This document shows positions 33,278-45,800 of a DNA stretch of 64,000 nt, piece after piece. The stretch is from Siphonodentalium dalli (taxonomy: Eukaryota; Mollusca; Scaphopoda; Gadilida; Siphonodentaliidae). The stretch covers positions 206,507,934-206,571,933 of the forward strand of contig CP136063.1 in the NCBI GenBank assembly GCA_032622095.1, given 5' to 3'. Below the pieces are notes generated by a model. The model did not search any database and was not told the DNA's origin. It worked only from the letters and a program-made list of their open reading frames with translations. Each line of letters opens with the position of its first letter. The stretch's first letter is position 1. The position numbers and the translations under genes were made by a program.

Positions 33278-36200
33278 GTGAGTATATATATACATTTATC
33301 TACCATTTCATACGAAATTCCTTGATACAATTGGCTATTTTAGGTGTTCATGCACAAATGATGTTGTTATATTGTGCTCTACATGTACATGTATCTTTCA
33401 TACATGTATATGGTATATGTACATTCCTGTATAGAATATGGTACCGGACTAGACAGTGATTTTGACCGAACAAGATGTTTTTTAACAAATTTGTCCCATA
33501 CTGTATATACTAGTACATGTACATACATGTATGCTTTTAAAACCTTAATTTCAACTGATAGTTTTATCAACTTTGAAGAAAGTACATGTACATGTATGTG
33601 CAATTATTCAGACACCAGCCACTCTCCCATGCAACACTGTCCCCTTCTAAAGTTCTTTGTTGCTGCCCACTTTTGAAAAAAGTTTATATATGTCTAAAGT
33701 TGTGTTATTTTTTAATATAACTTAATTTATGATTTAATATAATATAAATATAATTAGATTGGAGGGTACCAGGTAACTTTAAAAACACCACAAGAAACAA
33801 TATATCTACTAGTATATAAAAGCCAAGTGTTTGTGTGTACAAATGTACATGTGCATCTGTCATGCTTTTGTCGCTTTTAAAAATCACCCTCATGTCAAAT
33901 TGCTATTGCTCCCAAATTTTGACCATGTCATGAGGCACATCTTACAATACAACATGCAAAATTTCATACCAATCGGTAAAAGAGAACTGTAGATATAACG
34001 CATTTTCCAAAGGTTGTCAAGGCGATATTTTTACTGATATACTTGTAATGTGTTACCTTCTCTAAAGAGGAATGTGGTTTCAACAGTGTCCATCGTAAAT
34101 TCTGGACAAACTTCATGCACTGTTTGCCGGCTTTCTTTATATGGTTATATCCGGTGAAGATATATTCCTGCATGTCATGTTTGTCGCCCGTTATTTTTTT
34201 TACCTCAGATGACTTAAAGGGGCATATATGAGCAATAAAGAGCGTTCCTTATCAGCTTGGAATATATGTAGGAAATTGATACACATTGGTCACATGGTCA
34301 GCAGAATGTCATGGGATAGGCGCTTTGACCTCAAATGACTTAAAGAGGCACTAATAATTAGCAATAAAGAGCGTTAATTATCAGCTCAGAAAATATGTGG
34401 GAAAATTGCATGCAGGTAACATGACACAGGAAATGTCACAGGATAGGTGCCATTGTCCTCAAATTAATTAAAGAGGTACTAATAATTAGCAATAAAGAGT
34501 GTTTATTATCAGCTTAAACTAATTCTTCACACAATCTTCATGAATGTCATGTTTGTCATTTTTGACAGACAATCCCTTAGTTAGTTTATATTTGTAAATA
34601 CAGACTTATTTGTGTTTTTAATAACAGCAGTTTATGTCTATCACACAGGTTGATGTAAAACTGACAATACTGTCATATCTAACGCCCAAGGATCTCTGTC
34701 GAATGTCACATGTATCAAGAGATTGGTACACTCTATCTAGTGACAATTTGTTATGGGCGGATATACTTAGCAGAGACATTAACACATGGAATGTCATAAG
34801 CTCATCAACGAATCCATGCATTTACAAGGAGGTGGGATCAGAGTTGACCAACAAAGATATGTAAGTACATTGAATTTTTCAGGCGTATTTAGAGAATATG
34901 CCAGCTGACTTTGAATCATCTGCTTTCTGATATATAACCTGTACATATGATATGTATGTATGTACATGTATGCATGTAGTATACTGGTACTAGTACATTT
35001 AGAAAAAACTTAATGTGGTTGAGTGTTGACAATGATATTGGTTAACTTGTGACTCCGAATCTCTCAGCTGCCCAATAATAGTGATGGCCTAATAATAATG
35101 ATGGGTTGGGATTTAGGCTGAAGTTATAATAGTGATGGCAATTTCACTCTGTCTCAAAGCCAAATAATCGTGATCACTGGGAATTTTCTCCAAAATTAAT
35201 AATCGTGCTGACACTATTATTAGGCACCTGAGAGTAACCCATCAGAGCAAGTTTCCAAACCATTAACCCTTTCATGACAGCTGTGCTGGTGCAGAATTAA
35301 AGATCCTGTGCCAGTGCATTCTCCCATAGGGAGCCCCACATGCATAAGAGAATGCACTGGCTTACACAGTAAAATTGTTAGGCCAATGTATTCTCTTCTA
35401 TATGTCAGGCTCCCTATGGGAGATTTGCATACATTGTATATAAGAGAATGCTTTGGCACAGGGTTTTCCTGCAAAAATTCAGGAAGCTTCAGTCATGGAA
35501 GGGTTAAATGCAAACTATTTTTTTTTATCTCCATGACAAATGCGTAAAAAATCTTCCCTTTGTCTTGCAATTGTTCACCCTTTGTCTTGCAATTGTTCAT
35601 TGTAACCTGTATAATGTTAGATATTCTGATGATATATGGCATTAATTCAGGAAGAACTCACTTTAATGCCAACAATCTTCTTAAATTTCTAGTTACTTAA
35701 GATGTTCACCAGAAGTCGCCAGGTTGATGCGATTAGAAAACTACACATTCCACAGTATTTCCAATATGCTGAGATCACTCCTTCCAAAGAAATCGCCAAA
35801 ATTTTCAATGTTTGGCCCTGGTTTGGAGTCATCAACAAAAGGTGTTGTACGGAAAATGATGTATGAAGACAATGACATATTCACCAGAGAAGGAATGTTC
35901 CCGGGAGAAAATGGTAAGTACACTCAAGTCTGAGTTTAGGGTGCCTGTCATTTGCAGAATGAGGTCCCCAGATGGTGAATTTGTGTAATGCTATCCTGCA
36001 TGGCAGTCTAGCATGACCAAATTCACCCTCTGGGGGACCTAATTCTGCATGGCATCATCTACTATGTCTATGGAGACATAGACAGATTCCCAAATGGTCA
36101 ATATTGTAATGACCACCCTTTGTGAACCTTGATTATGCAATTAGTCATCTGCCAATTGGGGGATATAGAGAAACTGAACTAAAAAGGAAATAGAATCTAT

Positions 36201-39200
36201 GTGAAGAAGTTTCTGTAGAAATTTCTTAATAAACAAACTTTCCAGAGAAGTTGAGGCCTAAGCAGAATGAGGTCCCCATATGGTGAGTTTAATGATGCTA
36301 GCCCGCTATGTGGTATGGCGTCACTAAATTCACCCTCTGGGGACCTCATTCTGCAAATGACAGGCAAACTCAGGCTTGAGTACGCTGCTTGAATAAACTT
36401 GGTATCAATTGACATTTTTGGTCAACAGATAAATGTTGTTATTTGATGTCAGATGTATTGATGTGCAGTATATCACATTAAATGCGTTTTGAATATGAAT
36501 CTTGACCGTGAGAAAAATTCAACAAACTTCGTGAGCTCTGAGACTGAAGGGGTTCATGCATTGTTTCTTGTATTTGTATCATGCTCATGTTGATTCTATC
36601 TTTACATGTATATAATTTGTATACTTCAGGGCTGTGTGATACATACATACAAATTGAGACATTTTATAGATAAGCATTCAGATTTCCATAATATTGCTAG
36701 AATTAGCAGGTCTGAATTTCCCAAGTTGAAGTTGGTGATGTTCCGATTTGTCCCTTTTATTATGCATTTTATTTTCTGCAAATTTGAAGATATCAAAACT
36801 TCCCAGAAGGGAAAAAGTAACTAAAAACAATGTTAATTTGAGACTATATATAATTCCCAGAAAATGAGGCCTAATCAGAATGAGGTCACCAGAGGGTGAA
36901 TTTGGTGATTCTAGCCCACTGTGCGGGATAGGCTCACTAAATTACCTTCTGTGGACCTCATACTGCAAATGACAGACACAGAATTTGCAGACTTGGTCCC
37001 TTTTTAAACTATGTGACAGAAGGATTACTGGAGAAATAATATTAAATAAGTGTTTCCTTTGCAGGAGTTGGTGCTGGAATGTCTTTGAAAATGAAAAGCA
37101 ATCACATTTTCCATATGTCAGTTCTATATTCATCAACGAAAGAGGAAAGACAGAGAAAGAATGTGGAGAGAAAAGATAGAAACAGGTTGTACAATGAGCA
37201 AACACAGCTGCTGCCTGCTGTGAGGGACCTGTGCCACACCCTAGATGGATTCATTTGTGTTATCGATGCAACAAGTCTAGAAAATGGTGAGCTATTTACT
37301 GGTATATACTGATGGATCTACTACTGTAAGTTCTGTTAGTTTGTCCAGTGACGACACAGTGCACCTTGACAAAATCTAAGCTGTTGATTATAAACTTGAT
37401 TCAGAACCCCAAACACACATATTATTTTCTTTGGGATAAAGGCGCCCTATGGAGCTGCTCACATGTTAAATGGTATGACAATAATATTGTCATCTAATCA
37501 TTTTCTATCATCCATAAGGTCAATGATCCACTTCGGGTGATGCACATATAATTACCAGTTTTTCATCAGACATAAATCACAATGAAGTTAGATATACCGG
37601 TAGTATCAATGGTACACATAGTCACAGCCATGGATTAAACTGACCCGACATACAGTAATGCCCTAATTAATCGACTCCATAACCACAGCAGAATTATGGG
37701 TAATTTTTCAGGATTTAGTTGGAAATATGGCTTGTTGCCATTCATCGGAAAGCTCTCAGTGAGAGCTTTCCGATTGAAAGGCAACAAGCCATATTTCCGA
37801 CTAAATCCTGAAAAATTACCCATAATTCTGCTGTGGTTATGGAATCAATTAATTAGAGCATTACTGTAGGGATGTGGAATAAACACAGAACACAACTTGC
37901 ATCATAATCTAGAATCTTTTATCGAACTCTTTGAGGATGGTGCATTGTCACATTTCACTCAAGCTCCACTTCTGTGAAATATATACTTGTGCCGTCCGCA
38001 ACTCATTCGATAACAGATTCTTGCTTTTATAATGCGCGTTGTGTTCTGTCTATGGATTCAGTATGTATTCCTATGTTTCAATCATTTTTATACTGTGTAA
38101 AGTGGCGTTGAACAATTCCTCCATGCCCTCGACCCTTTCATGACAGGATGCTGGCGCATTCTGTTATATATAGTATGCGAGTCTCCCATGGGAGCCTTGC
38201 ATATATGAGCATGTACTGGCTTACAAGGTCAAGGTAAATATTATTAGGCCAATGTATTCTCTTATATATGCGAGGCATCCTATGTGCGACTCACGTATAT
38301 AGAGAATGCATTGGCACAGGTTTTTCGCAAAATTTCAGGAACCTCCAGTCATGGAAGTGTTAGCACATTCATGGGACTGGTAAACATTTAAAATTGAACT
38401 CCAGCTCCTTAGTACATACACATATAGATATACATGTATGAGACTTTGAATGTGGGATGAATTGGCTCAGAATGAGGGGTTGATTGCCCCGCAAAGTGCC
38501 TGAACATATTCTCATTTCTGTTCATTGAGCCATATCTATTAGCAAGCCTGCAAATAGCGTGTCTGTTTGCAGAATGAGGTCCCCAGAGGGTGAATTTAGT
38601 AATGCTATCCCGCAGTGGGCTAGCATCTCCAAATTCACCCTCTGAAGACCTCATTCTGCTTATGCCTAATTTGCAGCAGATAAAATGCATAATCGAGGTG
38701 CCCAATGGGTGAACATCACCAACTTCAACTGGGGAACTTCAATCTAATCCTAGGTCTACCATAGCAGTTGAGGGCCTAAGCAGAATGAGGTTCCCAGAGG
38801 GTGAATTTAGTGATGTTAGCCCGCTGTGCGGGATAGCGTCACTAAATTCACCCTCTGGGGACCTCATTCTGAAAATGACAGACACGCTATTTGCAGGCTT
38901 GTCTATTAGGTCATATTGGATAACCAAAATGTTTCAGCACTTTGAAGCTGATTATCATTTACAGTCTAACGTACACTGCCATATAATTGCCTCAGATCTG
39001 AGGAGAAACACAGTGCAAGGCCATTAAAATTATTCCTTCCACAACACAGTTCCTGGGCATATACGCTATACTGTTTATACAAAATTAGAACTTTAATTTA
39101 ATGACCCCAATTTGTTTTTCAGTGAAGTCATCTCTGGGAGAATTGTATGCTATGCTGGACGAGAGATGGTCAGCCACACATGTTCCACTTCTTGTATTGT

Positions 39201-40475
39201 CATGTACTCCAGATAGCAGCGTTAAGAGAATCCCTTGCATCGACATTGCGAAAGAGCTGGACTTGGCAAACATCAGTAGGCCATGGCAGGTAAGCAAAGT
39301 TTATATATATTATATATATATGAAAAGTTCATATGTGGGATGTGGCTTGTCCATCATATTGTAACCATGCTAACCCTTTGATAACTGGATGACTGCTGGC
39401 GGCTATGGTTTTTGACAAATTTTGGAACAAGAATTTATGGCTCCCATCTAAATGACACCCCGAAAACCCATATGAAGTTTGGATAAGGGATATGGCCTGT
39501 ATGGTGTGCCGAAGGATTCAGTCATACAGAGAGCTAAATCCAAATTGGCCACTGGCGGTCCGGTTTTTTAACCAATTTCAGAAAAAAAATGATGACTCCC
39601 ATTTGCAGGTCACCCTGAAGATCCATATGAAATTTGGAGATGTGACCTGTAGGGTGTGCTAAAGGAAATTGTTGACTGACGCATGCACGCACTGACAGAT
39701 GACTGACACCAACCCATGGCAATAATCTTGATTTCGTCAAGTTGAGCTAAAAAATACAATTTATCACATTGTTTACATGTACAATTATTGTACATCAATT
39801 CAAAAGAATGTGAACTCGTCTTTTACAAAGTTAAGACGTCATTACTTTTAGTTACACAGAAGAATATATACATATTTTAGCATAAAATCTAGATTGTACA
39901 TCATTGTGACCATACGATATCACTCTTGCCAATAAAATTAGCTTTCTGTGTTGATGTGAAGGATAAAGCCAACTACAGTTGACAGAATATCACGCCCAAC
40001 ATTCTGGGCATATATTGGCCTAACAATATTTACCTTGACCTTGTGAGCCAGTGCATTTTCTTATATATGTGAGGCTCGCATATGTAAGAGAATGCACTGG
40101 CACGGGATCTTTAATGCCTCACCATTAAAGATCGAGAGCTTTCCGATGAATGGCGACAAGCCATATTTCCGACTAAATCCTGAAAAGTTACCCATAATTC
40201 TGCTGTGGTTAAGGGGTCGATTCATTAGAGCATTACTGTAGGTGTGTATCAATTTCAAGAGAACTGCATTCTTTGTGAGAAGTTTTGCCAGTCTGGATAA
40301 TATTTCCGAAAATCTTATATATTGGTTAAAATGTCAATTTGTCCTCTCAAATTTGATCCATCTATGTAATGTATTCATATATTTTTTTCAGATACGAGAC
40401 TGTGTTGTTGATGGTTTGACTGGAATTGAAGAAGGGATTGAATGGCTGGTGGCACAATGCAGACAACATCGATGA
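32747..40475 (+). CDS. FBXO4: F-box only protein 4, six coding exons
   Basis: Substrate-recognition subunit of an SCF ubiquitin ligase; the vertebrate protein recognises TRF1 through an atypical small-GTPase-like domain. Exons: 32747-33277, 34649-34860, 35702-35913, 37065-37286, 39123-39289, 40392-40475. Phases agree at every junction and give 475 aa. The F-box starts at LPVDVKLTILSYLTPKDLCR. Conserved GTPase-like blocks include FSMFGPGLE, GVGAGMSLK, ILYS/VLYSSTKEERQR, VPLLVLSC, ISRPWQ and GIEWL. The N-terminal 177 residues are absent from the human protein (387 aa) and carry CPKC (85-88) and CTFC (159-162). Acceptor before exon 3 is AAG, slightly unusual. Identity is secure; the N-terminal exon is joined by phase and by the LP|VDV match. 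Confidence 0.92.
33330..33640 (+). repeat. TACATGTA-type simple repeats
   Basis: Many interspersed tacatgta/catgtaca words (33380-33600) in FBXO4 intron 1. Shorter tracts of the same kind occur at 34945-35000 and elsewhere. The overlapping short frames are compositional. Confidence 0.6.
34200..34525 (+). repeat. Three-unit tandem repeat (about 124 bp)
   Basis: Units at about 34203, 34327 and 34450 share 'cctcaaatgacttaaagagg', 'agcaataaagagcgtt' and 'tatcagct'. In FBXO4 intron 1, ending about 125 bp before exon 2. Confidence 0.65.
34649..34860 (+). CDS. FBXO4: FBXO4 exon 2 (F-box)
   Basis: Acceptor tatcacacag, donor GTAAGT. Encodes VDVKLTILSYLTPKDLCRMS, HVSRDWYTLSSDNLLWADIL, the F-box that docks on SKP1, with the canonical L-x-P-x-DLC-x-x-S and the W (DW, LLW) positions. 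Ends with two bases of a codon. Confidence 0.93.
35061..35234. mobile_element. Small TIR element, 174 bp
   Basis: Ends CTCTCAGCTGCCCAATAATAG and (reversed) CTCTCAGGTGCCTAATAATAG. A relative of the 23481-24096 element. FBXO4 intron 2. Confidence 0.6.
35263..35507. mobile_element. Family C TTAA MITE
   Basis: TTAACCCTTTCATGACAG on the left and CAGTCATGGAAGGGTTAA on the right. The interior holds two hairpins built of 'tctcttatatatgcgaggc' and its complement. TTAA at both ends. FBXO4 intron 2. Confidence 0.75.
35702..35913 (+). CDS. FBXO4: FBXO4 exon 3
   Basis: Encodes ICSPEVARLMRLENYTFHS, then LLPKKSPKFSMFGPGLE and PGEN. The acceptor is ttacttAAG at 35699-35701; the upstream tAG at 35692 would add an in-frame stop, and a CAG at 35722 is the only other in-phase choice (7 residues shorter). 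The CSPEVAR segment resembles the human CCPYTRR, favouring 35702. Confidence 0.88.
35925..36378. mobile_element. Family A double-hairpin MITE at the exon 3 donor
   Basis: Starts CAAGTCTGAGTTTAGGGTGC and ends GCAAACTCAGGCTTG. Target duplication AGTACACT (35917-35924) and AGTACGCT (36379-36386), 7 of 8 matching. The left duplication covers intron positions +4 to +11 of FBXO4 intron 3, so the element begins at +12 from the splice donor. Confidence 0.85.
36700..36995. mobile_element. Family A MITE, truncated
   Basis: Keeps part of the spacer ('cccaagttgaagttggtgatg', 'ctaatcagaatgagg') and the right palindrome, ending gaatttgcagacttg. The left palindrome is missing. Lies 69 bp before the FBXO4 exon 4 acceptor. 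Confidence 0.6.
37065..37286 (+). CDS. FBXO4: FBXO4 exon 4 (GTPase-like core)
   Basis: Acceptor ctttgcag, donor GTGAGC. Encodes VGAGMSLKMKSNHIFHMSVL, YSSTKEERQRKN, and LPAVRDLCHTLDGFICVIDA. These match the central strand-helix blocks of the atypical GTPase fold in the family. Confidence 0.92.
37651..37868. mobile_element. Family B palindromic MITE
   Basis: TACAGTAATGCCCTAATTAA on the left, mirrored on the right, TA at both ends, 218 bp, nearly perfect fold-back. FBXO4 intron 4. Confidence 0.85.
38131..38362. mobile_element. Family C MITE
   Basis: gaccctttcatgacagg on the left, cagtcatggaagtgtta on the right, with the paired 'tctcttatatatgcgagg' hairpins inside. The TTAA sites are degraded. 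Confidence 0.6.
38543..38901. mobile_element. Family A MITE with perfect 8-bp duplication
   Basis: Ends CAAGCCTGCAAATAGCGTG and CACGCTATTTGCAGGCTTG. Target duplication TCTATTAG perfect at 38535-38542 and 38902-38909. FBXO4 intron 4. Confidence 0.88.
39123..39289 (+). CDS. FBXO4: FBXO4 exon 5
   Basis: Acceptor gtttttcag, donor GTAAGC. Encodes VKSSLGELYAMLDERW, HVPLLVLSCTPDSSVKRIPC and ISRPWQ, matching the PLLVLSC..DVKR region of the family. Confidence 0.93.
39395..39752 (+). repeat. Family D fragment
   Basis: About two core units (atggctcccatctaaatgac, ggcggtccggttttt) and the right arm ending ccatggcaataat..caagttgagctaaaa. The left arm is missing. FBXO4 intron 5. Confidence 0.6.
40000..40240. 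mobile_element. Chimera: Family C fragment joined to half of Family B
   Basis: 40000-40118 is Family C (ggcctaacaatatttacct, paired tatata hairpin). 40133-40240 is the right half of Family B from gagagctttccgatgaatgg to attactgta. Deletion between two insertions, or insertion followed by loss of the left half, would explain it. Confidence 0.6.
40392..40475 (+). CDS. FBXO4: FBXO4 last coding exon
   Basis: Acceptor tttttttcag. Encodes IRDCVVDGLTGIEEGIEWLV and a short tail, TGA at 40473-40475. The GIEWL motif is conserved in the family's last helix. Confidence 0.93.
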   Translation: MRDCVVDGLTGIEEGIEWLVAQCRQHR

Positions 40476-40580
40476 TTGATGTCTTTAAGGGGGCAACAAT
40501 ATGCCATTTTACCAAATCATTCCACATCATTTTGTAATCAAACTCAATCTGTTATTTCAATCATTTTATTTGAACATGAA

Positions 40581-40586
40581 AATAAA
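40581..40586 (+). promoter_or_regulatory. FBXO4 poly(A) signal AATAAA
   Basis: AATAAA 106 bases after the FBXO4 stop codon, in the sense strand. Confidence 0.6.
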
Positions 40587-41134
40587 TTTAACAATGGTGT
40601 ATAAGACTGGTACTTTGATTTTAGTCTGAGCTTCATGGGATAAAATGACTTAGCTATCTGATGACAAATAACACATACAGACAATAATATGTGATTTTCA
40701 TTATTCAATGCTTGGTTCCACAAACTGGAATAGTTTAGTAATTCCCATTCATTCATTGCCAAGTCATTTTTGCCAGAATAGCCTTGGGTTACGGCAACTG
40801 GTCATTCTCTATTGCCCACCATTCTTTGGGTTGAAATGTTTTTTCCTCTGAAATCTCATAAAATATAATATACCAAAAGGGCAACAGACCTAGTTTTGGT
40901 TGCCTTAAATTAGGGTTTTCTATTACTCAAGATTCGATTTGGATCATCCAAATCAGTCTCCTGATTCGCATATTTTCGAATCGCCAAGATTTGGCTCATT
41001 TTGTGTCTACATAATACATGATCAAAATTCTGCGGAGACAGAAAAATTGGAGCATGAGAATGATGACAATTTTGCTTCAATTCTGAAAGGTTCAGCTTTT
41101 GGAAACTTTACCATAACTATCAGGGCTGAACTAA

Positions 41135-41307
41135 GCATATATAAGAGAATACATGGGCCTAACAATATTCACCTTGACTTTGTAAGCCAGTGCATTCTCT
41201 TATATATGCGAGGCTCCCTAATATGGGAGACTCACATATATAAGAGAATGCACTGGCACAGGATCTTTATTGCTACACCAGCGCAGCTCCCATCATGAAA
41301 GGGTTAC
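41135..41307. mobile_element. Family C MITE (left end lost)
   Basis: tatataagagaatacatggg, then the tctcttatatatgcgaggc / gactcacatatataagag hairpin and the right end catcatgaaagggtta. Between FBXO4 and GTF2F1. Confidence 0.6.
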
Positions 41308-41805
41308 AGTAGAGGCACTGGGTAGATCTTCATCTTTGACAACACCTTCCTAAACATATGTAACTGGCAGGCGAATACCATTTTCATTTGAATAGAAATG
41401 AGGCAGAACTGTTCATGTTAACAAATTGAGCATGCTCTTATAATAAGTCAAAAAGAATGAACAGTGAGTGTAATATGTCCTCATATTACCCTCAAAATCA
41501 ACCAATGGAGCTTTCCACAGCCGTCAATCAAATAATTATTAACAGATATATTCTACCAATCAGCAACTGAGTCGGTATTTTTGCTGCATTGATAATTTAT
41601 ATTTCACACTAATTTTTATATCCATGCATACTTTCAGTGTTAAATTTCCCCCTTTTGTTGTTGTCAAATTAATATGAACTGAAATATTTATTTGGGCAAT
41701 GATGTTGTAAATTTATCCATGATGAGAACACTATTTTTCATTTTGTGTGACACAAGTCATATTTATAAAAATTAAAAATGAGACGATTTTTTGTCCTCAG
41801 GTTTA

Positions 41806-42181
41806 TTAAAGACATGTTATGGACTTGTTCGGGTACGAGAAACTGATAAGTTAGTACTCAGGCGCTATGCCAACTATGGGAATGTAGCATTCTACTAGCA
41901 TCGACCTAAAATCTCAAAGAAATCAACCATACCACTCCATAGATATCATCGTCTGAACCACGCTTAATTGTAAATATTTACATCTCGATTCGGGACGCGA
42001 CAATCGGCGATAAACTAACGCAAATTATTTCGCCGTCAAGAGTCATTGCATTTAATTAATAGATAAGAATGACGGTGTGTACTGTAACTTTGGATTAATA
42101 TTCGTAAAGATAACTACTTTGAGCAGGAATATTCTCCATTTATATTTGATCACTTAACCGGAGTGTTTCACATCACTTTAA
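41806..42181. mobile_element. TTAA-flanked 376-bp element, copy 1
   Basis: Runs from TTAAAGACATGTTATGGAC to CACATCACTTTAA with TTAA at both edges. It matches 48585-48959 along its whole length with scattered differences. The outer ends are weakly inverted (TTAAAG..ATGT). Lies between the convergent genes. Confidence 0.65.
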
Positions 42182-42616
42182 AGCATAAAAACATTTGCCA
42201 TAAATCTAATTAAACTCTTTCTGCAGATGCCTCGTCTCCTAGCAACCATAAGCTCCTCCCACTAATAAACATGTGTAGGCTATCCTCGCATGTACCACAA
42301 TGGGCGATCATTTAGAAAACTTAAATAACATCACCAGTCAAAAGATGAACTCCACGCTTTCACATAATCATGTCTCACAAGCTGTTAACTAACATCCCTG
42401 GAGAACACACGCACAATGGTCCATATTTGGTGAACCAGACTAACTTTGGAAAGCATGTAGGTATGGGCATGCAAAATGGCCCAAGGCCCATTCAGCATCG
42501 TTAACTTTCGTAACCATGGTCCATCCAGCAGTAATGCAGAAACATCAACTTTCTTAACCATGGTCTAACCAGCAGCACAATCAACTTTTTAAACCATCAT
42601 CACTGAGAGAACTAAT

Positions 42617-42821
42617 TCAAGGTTTTTTCAGTGACAGGTACAGCTTTTTGTTGATGACTGCTTTCTCTGGGTTGAGTTTCTTCAGTAGCTGAGCAATTGT
42701 TGAAGTCATTTGCTCATTAGTCAGATTCAGTTTCTTCGATCGGAATTTTTGCAGCAAATCTTTGGCAGTCATTGGCTTTCTCATGAGATATCTTCTAATG
42801 CTCTCTTCTGTCATTCCCTCA
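42617..42821 (-). CDS. GTF2F1: GTF2F1 last exon (winged helix)
   Basis: Acceptor ctttacag. Encodes EGMTEESIRRYLMRKPMTAK, DLLQKFRSKK, IAQLLKKLNPEKAVINKKLY, LSLKKP, stop TGA at 42619-42617. This is the C-terminal winged-helix domain, which in the family contacts the CTD phosphatase FCP1. Confidence 0.95.
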
Positions 42822-45800
42822 CTGTAAAGACATATTTAGTAGATTAATAAGAGCATCACTAGGACATGGCAAAATATGCCTGTAGCAGCCTGTGGTAATT
42901 TCAATAAATTGGCAGGCGGAACCTAAATTCGAATTTGACCTGTATTTTGGGCTAGTAAACTCACATACCAAATTTCATTCCATTCAGTTCAGAGATACTC
43001 ATTAAAGCGACTCATACACTTCATTGCTCAAACAAAACCTAGTAATTTTGCATGTTTGTCATGTTCTTGTGACTAAAATAGGTCGATGAATGCAGGATAT
43101 ACTATATAATAAAGACTTAGTATTCTGAAAAGACTTCGCAAAGTCTTGTACATTAAATGAGCTGTTTCCGAATTTCGAACAAAAGCGATTATGTGGTACT
43201 GATAGAGCCTCTGTGAATATCCCTCGTTATAGTAATTGAAGCATGTCTGGGTATATACAGTAATGCCCTAAATAATCAACCCCTTAACCACAGCAGAATT
43301 ATGGGTAACTTTTCAGGATTTAGTCGGAAATATGGCTTCTCAGTGAGAGCTTTCCGATGAATGGCAACATGCCATATTTCCGACTAAATCCTGAAAAGTT
43401 ACCTATAATTCAGCTGTGGTTAATGAGTCGATTATTTAGGGCATTACTGTATGTCTAGTCTACTAGTAGTGATGTGAAATCAGGGTTCCCGACAGAGACC
43501 ACATGATAAGTGCAATAATGTCTGTATTCTGGCCTGCAAAGCCAAATGATGTCATGGACCATATCATGACGTCTTCGTTGGCTTTCATTCAGCTAAACAG
43601 CTAAAAATTGTCGAAATGAAACTAAAATATAGGCCTAAAGGCATAGGAAATCGCATAGGAATTCTTTGTAAACTGTGAATACTGTGAATCACATTGGTCC
43701 ATTCTCAATTCCTTGCTTTAGCAATCTATTTGGGCGATCATTTGCTCCCAGAGGGGATATCAAATCGAGATCAATTATTGACTGGAAGTCATGTGATTTT
43801 TAACCCCTATTTTATAAGCTGTGTCAGATCGCGTCAAAATTTGGTTTCATGGTATTGTAAAAATTAATGATGTCATAGATGCCTGAACATGAAAAGCAAC
43901 TAGGCACCCTGGGCATGTTGCGGTTGCTATTACAGTAATGCCCAAAGTAATTGACCACTTAACCACAGCAGAATTATGGGTAATTTTTCAGGATTTAGTC
44001 GGAAATATGGCTTGTTGCCATTCATCGGAAAGCTCTCGCCGAGTGCTTTCCGATGAATGGCAACAAGCCATATTTCCGACTAAATCCTGAAAAATTACGG
44101 TATATGAACATTTCCCTCCTCGTTCTACACTTGTATTATCTTTTCACATGTCTCTTGTATTCTAATATTTCCTAAACATCCCACCGATAAATATTAGACC
44201 ATTCCAGTGAATACTTTTATAACTGATTGGTAGAATCCATTAGTATGGAAAGGGTTAACATTATTATTTGTTCACCTGGACGTAGAAGAACCTGCTGCAG
44301 TGGAGGGAAGTGGGCTGTCTGTCCTTGGCTTCTTAGCGGCAGGAGACTCTTCATCAGCTTTTCTTTTCAAACCTATAAAGAAAATAAATTATTGCAGGAT
44401 TGTTCCCAGAATTACTGTTCAATCTGTTCCATATTTACAAATCCGTATAGAACGTAGACGTCACATGACTTAAATGGCATTCCTTTCAAACATGAATCCA
44501 GAACTATAAAATAAAAGCATCATCACCCATTACAAAACAAGCCCTGTATGTGCCTGAATTAACCTTGTTTGTTAAAATATAAAATTCATGGTTCTAAGGT
44601 GATGGCATTTAGTAAACGCAGAATAACACGTGTGTTAATCGATTTTTGTCGATACGGCACTTGTGCCATCGCAGAAGGATAGAACTCGAGGCTACACAAC
44701 TCATTCTATTCTTCCGCTAGCACTCATGTTGTATCAAAAAATCCATTAACACACTCGTGTCATTCTGTGTATATATTCATTCATATTCCATACCCCATAA
44801 TTTGCGGACTACCTGAATCCAAGTCTAATAAATAAAGTTAAGTCTAATGAACGACCGTTCAGTTTGCCTGGAGGTTATCTAAAATGAAAATGCCTAAGTC
44901 AACATGACAAAATAGCAGAAAATATTAAGAATAGGAGGAAAGTTGCCAACACTCCAAATATATGAATATTGGCGAACTGACTTAATTTTGTACTGCGATC
45001 ACATAAACAAAGAAGAATGCTCGGTAATATATGAATATTCAGAAGGGCAAGGTAATTTTCCAATATCGCATCTCTGTGTGCTTCCGAGCTTACATTCTTT
45101 GGAATCGACAGAATGAACCAAGGAGTCCGATTGTATATTACCCATGTTGTTTCTTCGATGTTATAAATTTCACTGTCAGAGCTTCAAAAAGTTCCAAGGA
45201 TTCCGGGCACAACCATAGTAGAGATTCATGGCATGATCTAATAGCGTGCATAAATTGAATCCCAACAATTCAGTCACATATGTATCTTCATGGTTACTGG
45301 AGTACCCGACCTTGACATTGTACTATTAGACTGAGTTATAATTTTACCTGCTTTATCTTGGTCTGTTTCCATGGCTACCGGAGTACCTGACCTTGGGGTA
45401 GCACTATTAGACTGAGGGGTGGATGGCCTGTCCCGTTTCTTGTCAACATTTTTCTTCTAGAAACAAATAATTTTTTTAGTATGAAATATTAACCCTTTTT
45501 AAGTTGCTATACAAAATTCTCATTGACAAGTACATGTAGTTGCATTAGGAAATGTTCATATGATAAGTTCAATATTTGTTGAACTTATTATCTGAACTTT
45601 TCTGTCCAATAAATTTAACTTCTTCTGCACTTTATTATCTGTTGTCTGCTTATTTTAACTGAAAACCACTTCAGATGAATAGTAGGCCATTTCAATGTAT
45701 AGCTTTATAACTGAGTAGGAGAATCAATTCAGTATATAAAAGGTTAATGGTGTTTTCTATCACAATAGCTGCATGTAGTTCTTGTCGAACAATGTTAGTT

